Position numbers and translations under genes: made by a program. The notes below the pieces were generated by a model, which searched no databases, was not told the origin of the DNA, and saw only the letters and a list, made by a program, of their open reading frames with translations. 64,000 nt of DNA from Hylemonella sp. (GTDB lineage Bacteria; Pseudomonadota; Gammaproteobacteria; Burkholderiales; Burkholderiaceae_C), in contig JAUYQZ010000002.1 of the NCBI GenBank assembly GCA_030695415.1, positions 51,053 through 115,052 of the forward strand. Reading direction: 5' to 3'. Shown here piece by piece: positions 1 to 8,995 of this stretch (within the stretch, counting starts at the first letter, position 1; every line of letters starts with the position of its first letter).

Positions 1-767
1 AAGGTATCCAGCTTCTTCATCTGGACGACACCCACCGCGCCCTGAAGATCTGTCATGCGGTAGTTGTAGCCCAGCATATTGAACTCGGGCAGGATGTAAG
101 GACGCGGCCCCAGATGTCGCTGCTCTTCGGAGACGGAGGCTCCGTGATTGCGCAGCATGCCTATGACTTCAGCAAGACGGTCGTCATTGGTGGTGACCAT
201 GCCGCCTTCCCCAGTCGTAATGGACTTCCGCGGATGAAAAGAAAAGCAGCCAATGGCGCCCAGGCCACCCGCTGGCACGTCCCGATAGGCGGCGCCTGCA
301 GCACAGGCCCCGTCTTCCACCAGAGGGATATCGCCCGCGATGGCCCGAATGGCATCCATATCGGCGCACAAGCCGAAAAGATGGACCGGGATGATGGCCC
401 GGGTACGCGGCGTGATGCGTCGGCGCAGATCCGCAGGGTCAATATTGAAGGTCTCCGGGTTCACGTCGACAAGGACGACCTTGGCGCCGCAATATTCCAC
501 CACATTGGCCGTTGACACCCAGGTGAAAGCGGGCACGACAACTTCGTCTCCCGGCCCCACACCCAAGGCGACCAGCGCCAGATGCAACGCCGTTGTGGCA
601 CTGGTCACCGCAAGCGCATGCTTGACCTGATGGCGCTGGGCAAAGAGCTGTTCAAATTCCCGCACCTTGGGGCCAGAGGTCAGCCAGCCGGTCATCAGTG
701 GCTCACGCGTGGCTTGCCATTCCTCTTCGCCCGTCACGGGCAGGGAGATCGGGATGTTTCGTTTCAT
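1..767 (-). CDS. DegT/DnrJ/EryC1 aminotransferase, C-terminus cut by window edge
   Basis: Pyridoxal-phosphate sugar aminotransferase of the DegT/DnrJ/EryC1 family, which transaminates keto-sugar nucleotides in the cytoplasm. The reading frame starts at ATG 767 (MKRNIPISLPVTGEEEW) and runs off the left end without a stop, so about 255 of the usual 360-400 residues are present. The PLP-lysine motif SFHPRKSITTGEGGM is visible, as is the family segment NMLGYNYRMTDLQGAVG near the edge. It begins 16 bp after the stop of the epimerase gene and is the most distal gene seen in the rml-wbp operon. The TTGEGGM form of the motif resembles 4-amino-sugar aminotransferases more than the WbpE type, but the substrate cannot be set. 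Confidence 0.88.
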   Translation of the reverse strand, partial: MKRNIPISLPVTGEEEWQATREPLMTGWLTSGPKVREFEQLFAQRHQVKHALAVTSATTALHLALVALGVGPGDEVVVPAFTWVSTANVVEYCGAKVVLVDVNPETFNIDPADLRRRITPRTRAIIPVHLFGLCADMDAIRAIAGDIPLVEDGACAAGAAYRDVPAGGLGAIGCFSFHPRKSITTGEGGMVTTNDDRLAEVIGMLRNHGASVSEEQRHLGPRPYILPEFNMLGYNYRMTDLQGAVGVVQMKKLDT

Positions 768-783
768 GGTCACGCAGCTCTGT

Positions 784-1785
784 TTAATCCGGCAACCCCA
801 CCGCGTGGCGACGCGCGGCGACTTCGGCTTTGTGGTTGGCCCGCCATTCGATCAGACGTTTGAGGCCTTCGTTCAGATCCACCTCGGCGGTAAATCCAAT
901 CTCAGCGGAAGCACGCTTGGGGCAACCGACACGGTTGCGAACCAGCGTGGCCTGGCTGCGAGGCGCGTAGTTGATGGGCTTGTTGCACTTGGTCAGAACC
1001 AGCAGCATTTCAGCCAATTCCTTGAGCGAGGTGCGCTTGCCCGTGCCCACGTTGTAAAAACGATCTGTGGCTTCAGACTTCATGGCACTGACGTTGGCCA
1101 GTCCGCAGTCTTGCACGGCCACAAAGTCAAAGGCTTCTGATCCATCACCCATGATGGTCGGACTGTCACCCTTGTCGATGGCATCGAGCATTTTCATGAT
1201 GACGGCAATGTAGGCACCGTGATAGTCCTGCCGCGGTCCATAGACATTCATGTAACGGAGGCCAACGTAGTTCAGTCCATAGCGATGATGGAATGAGCGC
1301 AGGAAAGCCTCACCCGCGATCTTGGTGGCGCCGTAGAAGTTCTTGTTATTAAAGGGGTGGTCTTCGGTCATGGGCTCCTGCACGGCATCGCCGTAGACCG
1401 ACGCAGAAGAGGAATACACCAGGCGCTTGACGCCTTTCTTGACGCAAGCCTCCATGACATTGAAGGTGCCGCGCACATTGACGTCAAAGGCGCTTCTCGG
1501 AAATTCATGACACTGCAGCAACCACAAGGCTGCCAGATGAAAAACCCCATCCGCCCCGTCAATGGCGGCCTCAAGAATATCCGTCTGGAGAACGTCGCCG
1601 CCCACGTCGAAAACCTTGACGCGCGGATCTTTCAGCGCATTATTCAGGTTTTCGACCCGGCCCCGGACAAAGTTGTCGTAAATCACGACTTCTTTGACAT
1701 CTTCCTGAATCAGCCTGTCTACCGTGTGGGAGCCAATCAGACCGGCGCCTCCAATTACAACCAGTTTCTTGCCTTTGATATCCAC
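784..1785 (-). CDS. NAD-dependent sugar-nucleotide epimerase/dehydratase
   Basis: Short-chain dehydrogenase of the extended family acting on nucleotide sugars. It shows the Rossmann motif GGAGLIGS near the N-terminus, SSSASVYG, the YGATK catalytic Tyr-Lys pair and NVYGPRQD. I place the start at GTG 1785 (VDIKGKKLVVIGG), because GGAG lies about 8 nt upstream; the frame can be extended to TTG 1809, but that has no ribosome site. It follows wbpI by 51 bp and precedes a DegT aminotransferase, so the pair probably makes an amino- or epimerised sugar added to the same polysaccharide. UDP-glucose 4-epimerase-like and 4,6-dehydratase activities are both possible; the family is firm, the substrate is not. 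Confidence 0.87.
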   Translation of the reverse strand: MDIKGKKLVVIGGAGLIGSHTVDRLIQEDVKEVVIYDNFVRGRVENLNNALKDPRVKVFDVGGDVLQTDILEAAIDGADGVFHLAALWLLQCHEFPRSAFDVNVRGTFNVMEACVKKGVKRLVYSSSASVYGDAVQEPMTEDHPFNNKNFYGATKIAGEAFLRSFHHRYGLNYVGLRYMNVYGPRQDYHGAYIAVIMKMLDAIDKGDSPTIMGDGSEAFDFVAVQDCGLANVSAMKSEATDRFYNVGTGKRTSLKELAEMLLVLTKCNKPINYAPRSQATLVRNRVGCPKRASAEIGFTAEVDLNEGLKRLIEWRANHKAEVAARRHAVGLPD

Positions 1786-1836
1786 AATGATTCTCCAAAA
1801 AATAATCAAACAACTGACGTGTCAATTTCTCAACAA

Positions 1837-2922
1837 TCAATGCGCTTTAAGCACGGAGACAATCTTGCCGGCAGCATGACCATCTCCATAGGGTTCTGAG
1901 CTACTCTGATGCAGAGCACTTTTCATGCTGGCCTCAACAGCTTCAAGAAGGACGGCACGAGACGCCCCGACCAGCCGATTCGCCCCCAACTCAACTGTTT
2001 CGACCCACTCGGTCTCGTCCCGCATCGTGACGCAGGGCACCCCATAAAAGAAGGCTTCCTTCTGCACACCACCTGAATCCGTCAGGATGATGCGGGCAGC
2101 CTGTTCCAGCGCCACCATATCCAGGAATGGCAGTGGCTCGGTCACGGCCAGAGCCTTCAGGTGGTGAGACAAACCATACTCGCCGACCAGCTTGCGGGTC
2201 CGAGGGTGCAGAGGCAATACAAGGGGCATCTGTCCGGCCACATCAGCCAAGGCCGAAAGAATCTCGCCCAGTCTTTGGGGGTCGTCGGTGTTCTCAGCCC
2301 GGTGACAGGTAGCCAGGGCGAAGCCCCCGGGGGTTACCCCCAGAGTTCGCAAAATCCTGCTTTGTTGGCGGGCGCGGTCCCGGTAGAACAGTGCGACGTC
2401 ATACATGACGTCGCCCACGTTATGCACACCTTTGCTGACGCCCTCAAGCTTCAGGTTATTGACTGCCGTTTCCGTGGGGCAAAACAGCAGGTTGGAAACA
2501 CGGTCGGCAAGAATGCGGTTGATTTCTTCAGGCATGCGCATGTTGAAGGAGCGCAGGCCGGCCTCTACGTGCGCCACCGGGATGTGCAACTTGGCTGCAG
2601 CCAGGGCGCCGGCAAGGGTGGAGTTGGTGTCTCCATAGATCAGCAACCAGTCGGGCTTCTCTTGCAGCAGGACGTTTTCAACCGCCTCCAGCATGCGGCC
2701 CGTCATGGCGCCGTGTTGCCCACCCGAGATCTCGAGGTTGTATTTGGGCTGCGGGATGTCGAGCTCTTCGAAGAAAACTTTCGACATGTTTTCATCGTAA
2801 TGCTGGCCGGTATGGACCAGCACTTCTTCGATCTTGCCGGGGTAGCCATCACGGATCACCCGCGATATGGCGGCCGCCTTGATGAACTGGGGGCGCGCCC
2901 CGACAACGGTGACGATCTTCAC
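1837..2922 (-). CDS. wbpI: UDP-GlcNAc3NAcA 2-epimerase (WbpI type)
   Basis: Non-hydrolysing UDP-sugar 2-epimerase of 361 residues. In the WbpI pathway it converts UDP-2,3-diacetamido-2,3-dideoxyglucuronate to the manno form, the last step to UDP-ManNAc3NAcA. The N-terminus VGARPQFIKAAA, HTGQHYDENM, the segment EISGGQHGAMTGRML, GDTNSTLAGALAA and HVEAGLRSFNMRMPEE are all typical. The SGGQHGAMTG form matches WbpI rather than plain WecB. The start is GTG 2922, overlapping the wbpE stop as GTGA, which implies translational coupling. The other four pathway genes lie immediately upstream. Plain UDP-GlcNAc 2-epimerase (WecB) is the alternative, but the neighbours argue against it. Confidence 0.9.
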   Translation of the reverse strand: MKIVTVVGARPQFIKAAAISRVIRDGYPGKIEEVLVHTGQHYDENMSKVFFEELDIPQPKYNLEISGGQHGAMTGRMLEAVENVLLQEKPDWLLIYGDTNSTLAGALAAAKLHIPVAHVEAGLRSFNMRMPEEINRILADRVSNLLFCPTETAVNNLKLEGVSKGVHNVGDVMYDVALFYRDRARQQSRILRTLGVTPGGFALATCHRAENTDDPQRLGEILSALADVAGQMPLVLPLHPRTRKLVGEYGLSHHLKALAVTEPLPFLDMVALEQAARIILTDSGGVQKEAFFYGVPCVTMRDETEWVETVELGANRLVGASRAVLLEAVEASMKSALHQSSSEPYGDGHAAGKIVSVLKAH

Positions 2923-4007
2923 GCCACCGCCCTAGCCAGCGCAGATACGACCGACTGCTGCTCCCGTTCGGCAAGCGACGGATGCATCGGCAGACTCATC
3001 ACATCACCAGCCACAGCATCACCCATCGGCAAAGATACCGAAGCGTCCTGGACGGCAGGCTGCTTGTTGAGCGGGATCGGATAGTGGACAGCCGTCGGAA
3101 CACCGGCTTCCGCAAGGCGCCTCTGAACCACGTCCCGGTTCGGCACCCGGACGGTGTACTGTGCCCAAGCACTCATGTTGTGGGGCTCGACGTAAGGCGC
3201 GGTACTGATGCCTGCCTCGTTCAGCAGCCTGGCGTAACGCGCGGCGACTTCCTGGCGCTGGGCCATCTCCTCGTCAAGGACTGCCAGCTTGGGCAGCAGG
3301 ATGGCGGCCTGCAAGGTGTCGAGCCTGCTATTCACGCCGACCCGCACGTGGTGATAACGGCGGTCCTGGCCGTGGCGCGCGATCTGACGCAGCACCTTTG
3401 CCAGTTCGTCATCGCTGGTGAAGATTGCACCACCGTCACCATAGCAACCAAGGGGCTTGCTCGGGAAAAAGCTGGCACAACCGATGGTCGTCAGGTTGCA
3501 GCTTTTCCGCCTTTTGTAGCTGGCACCGAAGCTTTGCGCAGCATCCTCGATGACGGGGATGCCGTGGCGCGCTGCGATGGCGTTGATGGTGTCGAAATCG
3601 GCGCACTGACCGTACAGGCTGACAGGAACGATAGCCTTGGTTCGCGGCGTGATGGCCGCCTCCAGCAGGGCCGGGTCGAGGTTGTAGGTACGCGCGTTGA
3701 TGTCCACGTAGACTGGCTTGGCGCGCAGCAAAGCCACGGTTTCGGCGGTGGCGATGTAGGTGAAGCCGGGGGTGATGACTTCATCGCCCGGACCGACTCC
3801 CAGCGCCATCAGCGCGATCTGCAACGCATCCGTGCCGTTGGCCACGCTGATACAGTACTTGGCACCGGTGTAAGCGGCGAGCTTTTCCTCCAGCTCGGCC
3901 ACTTCGGGACCGAGGATGTACTGGCCGTGGTCCAGCACGCGCTGGATGGCGGCGTCGATCTGGGGTTTGAGCCGCTGATACTGGCTCTTGAGGTCGATGA
4001 ATTCCAT
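2919..4007 (-). CDS. wbpE: UDP-3-oxo-sugar aminotransferase (WbpE type)
   Basis: PLP-dependent DegT-family aminotransferase, about 362 residues. By analogy with WbpE it converts UDP-3-keto-GlcNAcA to the 3-amino sugar with glutamate. The start is ATG 4007 (MEFIDLKSQYQRLKP), preceded by AGGAAA; the longer upstream frame lacks family sequence. The PLP lysine is K184 in FFPSKPLGCYGDGGA, a sequence very like WbpE, and NGTDALQIALMALGVGPGDEV and EDAAQSFGA are also present. It lies between wbpD (22-bp gap) and wbpI (4-bp overlap). Gene order wbpA-B-D-E-I makes the assignment strong. Confidence 0.92.
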   Translation of the reverse strand: MEFIDLKSQYQRLKPQIDAAIQRVLDHGQYILGPEVAELEEKLAAYTGAKYCISVANGTDALQIALMALGVGPGDEVITPGFTYIATAETVALLRAKPVYVDINARTYNLDPALLEAAITPRTKAIVPVSLYGQCADFDTINAIAARHGIPVIEDAAQSFGASYKRRKSCNLTTIGCASFFPSKPLGCYGDGGAIFTSDDELAKVLRQIARHGQDRRYHHVRVGVNSRLDTLQAAILLPKLAVLDEEMAQRQEVAARYARLLNEAGISTAPYVEPHNMSAWAQYTVRVPNRDVVQRRLAEAGVPTAVHYPIPLNKQPAVQDASVSLPMGDAVAGDVMSLPMHPSLAEREQQSVVSALARAVA

Positions 4008-4029
4008 ACTGGCTGTTTCCTGTTCCCGG

Positions 4030-4617
4030 TCAGGCCACGAGATGACACTTCCCGTTTCGCAATTCGTAGCGTTGCCCCGTGTGCTGGCAAACCGTCTGTG
4101 CATCGCCCGTCAGGGGCAAGTCCAGCTTCTCGCCGTGCTCGCTCATCCAGCCGATCTGGCGCGCCGGCACGCCAACCACCAAGGCGTAATCGGGCACCTC
4201 GTGGTTCACCACGGCACCCGCGCCAACAAAGGCGTACCGGCCGACCGTCGCGCCACAGACGATGGTGCAGTTGGCCCCCAGCGTCGCGCCCTGCCGGATC
4301 AGCGTGCGCCGGTACTCTTCCTTGCGGATGACGGCGCTGCGCGGGTTGTAGACGTTGGTGAACACCATGCTGGGGCCGCAGAAGACATCGTCCTCCAGCG
4401 TCACGGCGTCGTACACGCTGACGTTGTTCTGGACCTTGACGTTGTTGCCGATGACCACGTCGTTGCCGACGAAGACGTTCTGGCCGAAGGAGCAGTCGCG
4501 GCCGATGCGCGCGCCAGCGCAGATGTGCACCCAGTGCCAGACGCGGCTGCCTTCTCCAATCTGTGCACCGGCATCAACGATGGCCGAGGGATGGACGGTG
4601 TAGCTCATGTCGCTCAC
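4030..4617 (-). CDS. wbpD: UDP-3-amino-sugar N-acetyltransferase (WbpD type)
   Basis: Left-handed beta-helix (hexapeptide repeat) acetyltransferase of 195 residues, expected to acetylate the 3-amino group made by WbpE from acetyl-CoA. Hexad repeats run through most of the protein ([20 protein letters not shown], then [20 protein letters not shown]). The segment [18 protein letters not shown] is characteristic of WbpD/WlbB proteins, and the C-terminal 30 residues form a short non-repeat tail. The start is GTG 4617, overlapping the wbpB stop as GTGA; an in-frame ATG lies at 4608. Confidence 0.92.
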   Translation of the reverse strand: MSDMSYTVHPSAIVDAGAQIGEGSRVWHWVHICAGARIGRDCSFGQNVFVGNDVVIGNNVKVQNNVSVYDAVTLEDDVFCGPSMVFTNVYNPRSAVIRKEEYRRTLIRQGATLGANCTIVCGATVGRYAFVGAGAVVNHEVPDYALVVGVPARQIGWMSEHGEKLDLPLTGDAQTVCQHTGQRYELRNGKCHLVA

Positions 4618-5684
4618 AGCTCCAGCGGCAGGCCGACGCGCACGCCATCGCGGGCTGAACGATAGGTGGCGATCAGGACCTCCAGCGATTTCAGGCCTTC
4701 CCGGCCATCCACATCGGGCTCGGCCTCGCCGCGCAGGACGTCGATGACGTTACGGTAGTACAAAGGATGGCCAAAGCCGTAGACGCTGGTGGTCTCGTAG
4801 CTGGCCGCCTTGATTTTTTCGTCGTTGGGATCGCTGTCGGCGAACTGCCATTCCTGGATCTCGTTCACCGCCACGCCGCCCACGCGCACCGTACCCTTCT
4901 CGCCCAGGATGGTGATGGAACCTTCCAGGTTCTTGGGGTAGGTCAGCATGGTGCAGTTGAGGGAGCCCAGCGCGCCGTTGCGCCACTTGACGCTCAGCAC
5001 ACCCGTGTCTTCGGCCTCGATGTCACGCGCCAGCGTGGCGGTGTAGGCGTGCAGGGAGTCAATAGGGCCAATAAGCCATTCGAGCAGGTCCACGTAATGA
5101 CTGGCCTGGTTCATGAAGGCGCCGCCGTCCAGTTCCCAGGTGCCGCGCCACTTGGCCTGGTCGTAGTAGCCCACCTGGGGGCGCTGCCAGAAGACGTTGA
5201 GGGTGACCATGTAGATCTGGCCGAAGCGTTTCTGGTTGACAGCCTGCTTGAGCAACTGCAGCGTGGCGTTCTTGCGGTTCTGCTTGACGACGAAGAGGTG
5301 CACACCGGCATCTTCGCAGGCGCGCACCATGCGCAGGCCGTCTTCCCACTTGGTGGCCATGGGCTTCTCGCTGAGCACATGGCGCCCCGTACGCGCCACC
5401 TCAATGGCCTGCTGCGGGTGGATGCCGCTGGGCGTGGTCAGGATGACGCAGTCAGCCGTAGTCTTCTGCAGCAGCGCCGTCAGGCTGCCATGCCCCGCCG
5501 CGCCAGTCGCCTGGACCGCCTTTTGCAAGGCCACCGGGTCGATGTCGCAGACGTCTGCCAGTTCAGCGCGGTCGGCATGCTGGTGAATCGAATCGAAATG
5601 GTTCTTGGCAATCCGGCCACAGCCGACCAAGGCGAAGCGGATCTTGCGATCGGTGATCGGGGTGTTGCTCATGGCGGGAATCAC
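4614..5684 (-). CDS. wbpB: UDP-GlcNAcA 3-dehydrogenase (WbpB type, Gfo/Idh/MocA)
   Basis: NAD-dependent oxidoreductase that oxidises C3 of UDP-GlcNAc uronate, supplying the keto substrate for WbpE. It has an N-terminal Rossmann fold ([14 protein letters not shown]), the catalytic-lysine motif SEKPMA and the C-terminal Gfo/Idh domain with [15 protein letters not shown]. The start is either GTG 5684, which overlaps the wbpA stop as GTGA, or ATG 5672 ([10 protein letters not shown]); neither has a clear ribosome site. The 356-residue length is normal. A WbpB-like paralogue is encoded in the right half at 48,982. Confidence 0.92.
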   Translation of the reverse strand: MIPAMSNTPITDRKIRFALVGCGRIAKNHFDSIHQHADRAELADVCDIDPVALQKAVQATGAAGHGSLTALLQKTTADCVILTTPSGIHPQQAIEVARTGRHVLSEKPMATKWEDGLRMVRACEDAGVHLFVVKQNRKNATLQLLKQAVNQKRFGQIYMVTLNVFWQRPQVGYYDQAKWRGTWELDGGAFMNQASHYVDLLEWLIGPIDSLHAYTATLARDIEAEDTGVLSVKWRNGALGSLNCTMLTYPKNLEGSITILGEKGTVRVGGVAVNEIQEWQFADSDPNDEKIKAASYETTSVYGFGHPLYYRNVIDVLRGEAEPDVDGREGLKSLEVLIATYRSARDGVRVGLPLEL

Positions 5685-6976
5685 AGTCGGAACACGGTAA
5701 AGCCTGCGGCCGCCGCGGCGTGGCGGTCATAAAGGCTCTTCACATCGGCTAGCACGGGCTTGGCGCCGCGGCACAGAGTGCGCAGATCTGCCAACTTGGC
5801 GTGCCGGTATTCGTTGTGTCCCACCGCGACCACCAGCGCATCCACGGGGCGGGCCGCGTCGATCACGCCAAGCTTCAGGCCGTACTCGTGCTGCACCTCC
5901 GCTGCGTCGGCCCAGGCGTCGGCCACCACGACCTCCACACCCCAGGACTCAAACTCACGCACCATGTCGACCACCTTGCTGTTGCGGATGTCGGGGCAAT
6001 TCTCCTTAAAGGTGATGCCAAGCACACCGACCCGACAACGCGGTACGTCCATGCCACTCTGCAGCATGAGCTTAATGGCATTGCGCGCCACGTAACGCGC
6101 CATGTTGTCGTTGATACGACGGCCGGCCAGGATGACCTGCGGGTGGTAGCCCACCTCCTCGGCCTTGTGCGTCAGGTAGTACGGATCCACGCCTATACAG
6201 TGTCCGCCCACCAAGCCCGGACGGAAGGGCAAGAAGTTCCACTTGCTGCCCGCGGCCTCCAGCACATCCAGCGTATCGATGCCTAGTCGGGCGAAGATGA
6301 CCGACAGTTCGTTGATGAGCGCGATATTCAGGTCTCGCTGAGTGTTTTCGATCACCTTGGCAGCTTCTGCCACCTTGATACTGCTGGCCTTGTGGGTGCC
6401 GGCCGTGATGATGCTGCGATAGAGCGCGTCGACCGCGTCGGCCACTTCGGGCGTACTGCCACTGGTGATCTTCTTGATCTTGGTCAGCGTGTTGACCTTG
6501 TCGCCCGGGACAATGCGCTCCGGGCTGTAGCCACAGAAAAAATCCTGGTTGAATTTGAGACCAGAGAATTTTTCCAGCACGGGCACGCAGACCTCTTCCG
6601 TAGCGCCGGGATAAACGGTGGATTCATAAATGACCACCGCGCCTTGGGACAAGACCTTACCGACTGTTTCACTAGCCTTGACCAGCGGCGTCATGTCAGG
6701 CCGGTTGGCCTGGTCAACGGGCGTCGGCACGGTAACGATGAACACCTTGCAGGCACGTAGCTCTTCTAGGTCGGTCGAATACCTCAGGTGCCTGGCGTGA
6801 GCCAACTCATCGGCGGTTACTTCAAGGGTGCTGTCCCGGCCAGCCTGCAATTCCGCTACGCGCGCGGCATTGATGTCGAAACCCAGCACACTGCCGTGCT
6901 TCCCGAACTCCACGGCCAAGGGTAAGCCAACATAGCCCAACCCAATGACAGCAATCTCTTGCTTTCCCAGATTCAT
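5681..6976 (-). CDS. wbpA: UDP-GlcNAc/GalNAc 6-dehydrogenase (WbpA/TviB type)
   Basis: UDP-sugar dehydrogenase of 431 residues that oxidises C6 of a UDP-N-acetylhexosamine to the uronate in two NAD-dependent steps, the first step of the UDP-ManNAc3NAcA branch. It has the Rossmann motif GLGYVG (residues 12-17), YESTVYPGATEE, the middle-domain SSIKVAEAAKVIENTQRD and the catalytic-cysteine motif GGHCIGVDPYYLT. Its sequence style is TviB/WbpO-like, so GlcNAc or GalNAc could be the substrate; the WbpB-D-E-I neighbours favour GlcNAc. GGGAG lies upstream of ATG 6976. Confidence 0.9.
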   Translation of the reverse strand: MNLGKQEIAVIGLGYVGLPLAVEFGKHGSVLGFDINAARVAELQAGRDSTLEVTADELAHARHLRYSTDLEELRACKVFIVTVPTPVDQANRPDMTPLVKASETVGKVLSQGAVVIYESTVYPGATEEVCVPVLEKFSGLKFNQDFFCGYSPERIVPGDKVNTLTKIKKITSGSTPEVADAVDALYRSIITAGTHKASSIKVAEAAKVIENTQRDLNIALINELSVIFARLGIDTLDVLEAAGSKWNFLPFRPGLVGGHCIGVDPYYLTHKAEEVGYHPQVILAGRRINDNMARYVARNAIKLMLQSGMDVPRCRVGVLGITFKENCPDIRNSKVVDMVREFESWGVEVVVADAWADAAEVQHEYGLKLGVIDAARPVDALVVAVGHNEYRHAKLADLRTLCRGAKPVLADVKSLYDRHAAAAAGFTVFRL

Positions 6977-7003
6977 ACTCTCAACTCCCTTTGTTTGAGT
7001 TTA

Positions 7004-8434
7004 CTACCTTCCATATGCGTCCTCGTAGCGCACGATGTCATCCTCGTCCAGGTACGCGCCACTCTGCACCTCGATGATCTCCAGCGGGACCTTGCCCGGA
7101 TTGGCGAGGCGATGCACCTGCCCGATGGGGATGTAGGTGCTCTGGTTTTCGCTCAGCACCATGACTTTGTCGCCGTTGGTCACCTCGGCCGTGCCGCTGA
7201 CGACCACCCAGTGCTCGGCCCGATGGTGATGCATCTGCAGCGAGAGCGAGGCCCCGGGCTTGACGGTGATGCGCTTGACCTGATGGCGAGGGCCAAGATC
7301 GATGCTGTCGTACCAGCCCCAGGGACGGGCCACGCGGCGGTGCTGCACCGCCTGCGATGCGTCCAGGGACTCCAGCTTGGCCACCACTTCCTTGACGGCC
7401 TCGGCGTGGGACGCATCCGCCACCAGCAGCGCGTCGGGCGTGTCGATGACCAGAAGATTCTTCGTACCCAACGCCACCACGGGGCGCTGGCCGCCGGCAT
7501 GGATGTAGGTATCTTTGGCGCGTAGATGGTGGGCATGCGGCACCTCGCCGCCAGCGCGGTTGCCGTTGGCATCCGGCTCGGCCAGCTGCGCCACGGCGTT
7601 CCAGCTGCCCACGTCGCTCCACACGCCAGCAAAGGGGAAGACGCTGACATTGTGCGCGCGTTCCATGACGGCATAGTCGATGGACTGGCTGCGGCAGGTG
7701 GCGAAGGCCTTGGCGTCGGGCCGCAGGAAGAGGCCGTCGCGCTGGGACTGCGACATGGCCTGACGACAAACGTCCAGGATGTCCGGTGCATGAGCCTGCA
7801 ACGCGTCCAGCAGGGCCTGCGCGCGCATCAGAAAGATGCCGGCATTCCAGAGGTACTGGCCACTGGCCAGGAATTCAAGCGCCTTGTCCTGCGCCGGCTT
7901 CTCGACGAAGCGGGCCACATCGAAGACATCACCGGCTGCCGCACCCTTCTGGATGTATCCATAGGCTGTACTAGGGAAACTGGGCTGTACACCGAAGGTC
8001 ACCAGACGGCCCGTACGCGCTGAAGCCGCAGCCCCCCGGACCATCGCGACAAAAGCCTGGACGTCCGGAATGTGATGGTCGGCCGGGCAGAACAGCAGCA
8101 GAGCCTCGCCTGGCGCCGCGAGCGCCGCCAACGCCATTGCTGCGGCCGTATTCTTTGCCTGGGGCTCCAGGATCTGCCGCACAGCCAAACCTGCCTGCGC
8201 CGCTACATCGGCCACCAGGAAGCGATGCTCTTCGGCTGCCACGCAGGTGATGGCCTCGGCTTCACCCTCGGCCAGCGGCGCCACGCGCTCCAGCGTCAGC
8301 TGCAGCAGCGACTTGTCGCCCAGCAGGGGGATGAACTGCTTGGGAAAAGCCTGGCGCGAAAGCGGCCACAGACGCGTGCCGCTGCCACCGCAAAGGATGA
8401 CGGGACGGATCGCAGGAGGTGCTGTTGCTGTCAT
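7004..8434 (-). CDS. manC: Bifunctional mannose-1-P guanylyltransferase / mannose-6-P isomerase
   Basis: Type II phosphomannose isomerase/GDP-mannose pyrophosphorylase of about 476 residues. It converts fructose-6-P to mannose-6-P and mannose-1-P plus GTP to GDP-mannose. The N-terminal nucleotidyltransferase signature VILCGGSGTRLWPLSRQAFP, FVEKPAQDKA and GVWSDVGSW are present. The C-terminal cupin domain has the metal-binding QMHHHRAEHWVVVSGTAEV. The start ATG 8434 overlaps the rmlC stop as ATGA; the long upstream extension of the frame lies inside rmlC and is ignored. No phosphomannomutase gene is seen here. Confidence 0.93.
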   Translation of the reverse strand: MTATAPPAIRPVILCGGSGTRLWPLSRQAFPKQFIPLLGDKSLLQLTLERVAPLAEGEAEAITCVAAEEHRFLVADVAAQAGLAVRQILEPQAKNTAAAMALAALAAPGEALLLFCPADHHIPDVQAFVAMVRGAAASARTGRLVTFGVQPSFPSTAYGYIQKGAAAGDVFDVARFVEKPAQDKALEFLASGQYLWNAGIFLMRAQALLDALQAHAPDILDVCRQAMSQSQRDGLFLRPDAKAFATCRSQSIDYAVMERAHNVSVFPFAGVWSDVGSWNAVAQLAEPDANGNRAGGEVPHAHHLRAKDTYIHAGGQRPVVALGTKNLLVIDTPDALLVADASHAEAVKEVVAKLESLDASQAVQHRRVARPWGWYDSIDLGPRHQVKRITVKPGASLSLQMHHHRAEHWVVVSGTAEVTNGDKVMVLSENQSTYIPIGQVHRLANPGKVPLEIIEVQSGAYLDEDDIVRYEDAYGR

Positions 8435-8976
8435 GCGTACACCTCGGCCTGCGCCAGCAGCAGCCCCTGCTGGTCCTTGGCTGACAGGGATGGTGTCCCT
8501 TCCAAAGGCCACTGGATACCGATGGCCGGGTCGTCCCAAGCGATGCAACGCTCGTGCTCCGGCGCGTAGTAATCGGTGGTTTTGTACAGAAAATCTGCCG
8601 ACTCGCTGGTGACGAGGAAGCCGTGCGCAAAACCGGCGGGCACCCACATCTGGCGGTGGTTGTGCTCGCTCAGCTCCACGCCGACCCATTTGCCAAAATG
8701 GGGCGAGCTCTTGCGCAGGTCCACCGCCACATCAAAGACACTGCCACGAACCACGCGCACCAGCTTGCCCTGCGGCTGCTTGAGCTGGTAGTGCAGGCCC
8801 CGCAGCACACCCTTGGCACTGCGGCTGTGGTTGTCCTGCACGAAGGGGAGGTCCAGGCCGGTGGCCTGATTGAAGACGCGCTGGTTGAAGCTTTCAAAGA
8901 AAAAACCACGGGCGTCACCGAACACTTTCGGCTCGATGATGAGGACGTCGGGAATGGCGGTGGGGATGATGTTCAT
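8431..8976 (-). CDS. rmlC: dTDP-4-dehydrorhamnose 3,5-epimerase
   Basis: Cupin-fold epimerase of 181 residues, third step of dTDP-L-rhamnose synthesis. The sequence shows EPKVFGDARGFFFESFN, DNHSRSAKGVLRGLHYQ with the catalytic His region, and MWVPAGFAHGFLV, all diagnostic. ATG 8976 follows an AGGGA site. It lies between rmlA (19 bp upstream) and manC (4-bp overlap). Confidence 0.96.
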   Translation of the reverse strand: MNIIPTAIPDVLIIEPKVFGDARGFFFESFNQRVFNQATGLDLPFVQDNHSRSAKGVLRGLHYQLKQPQGKLVRVVRGSVFDVAVDLRKSSPHFGKWVGVELSEHNHRQMWVPAGFAHGFLVTSESADFLYKTTDYYAPEHERCIAWDDPAIGIQWPLEGTPSLSAKDQQGLLLAQAEVYA

Positions 8977-8995
8977 GAAAGATCCCTGGCAGCCC

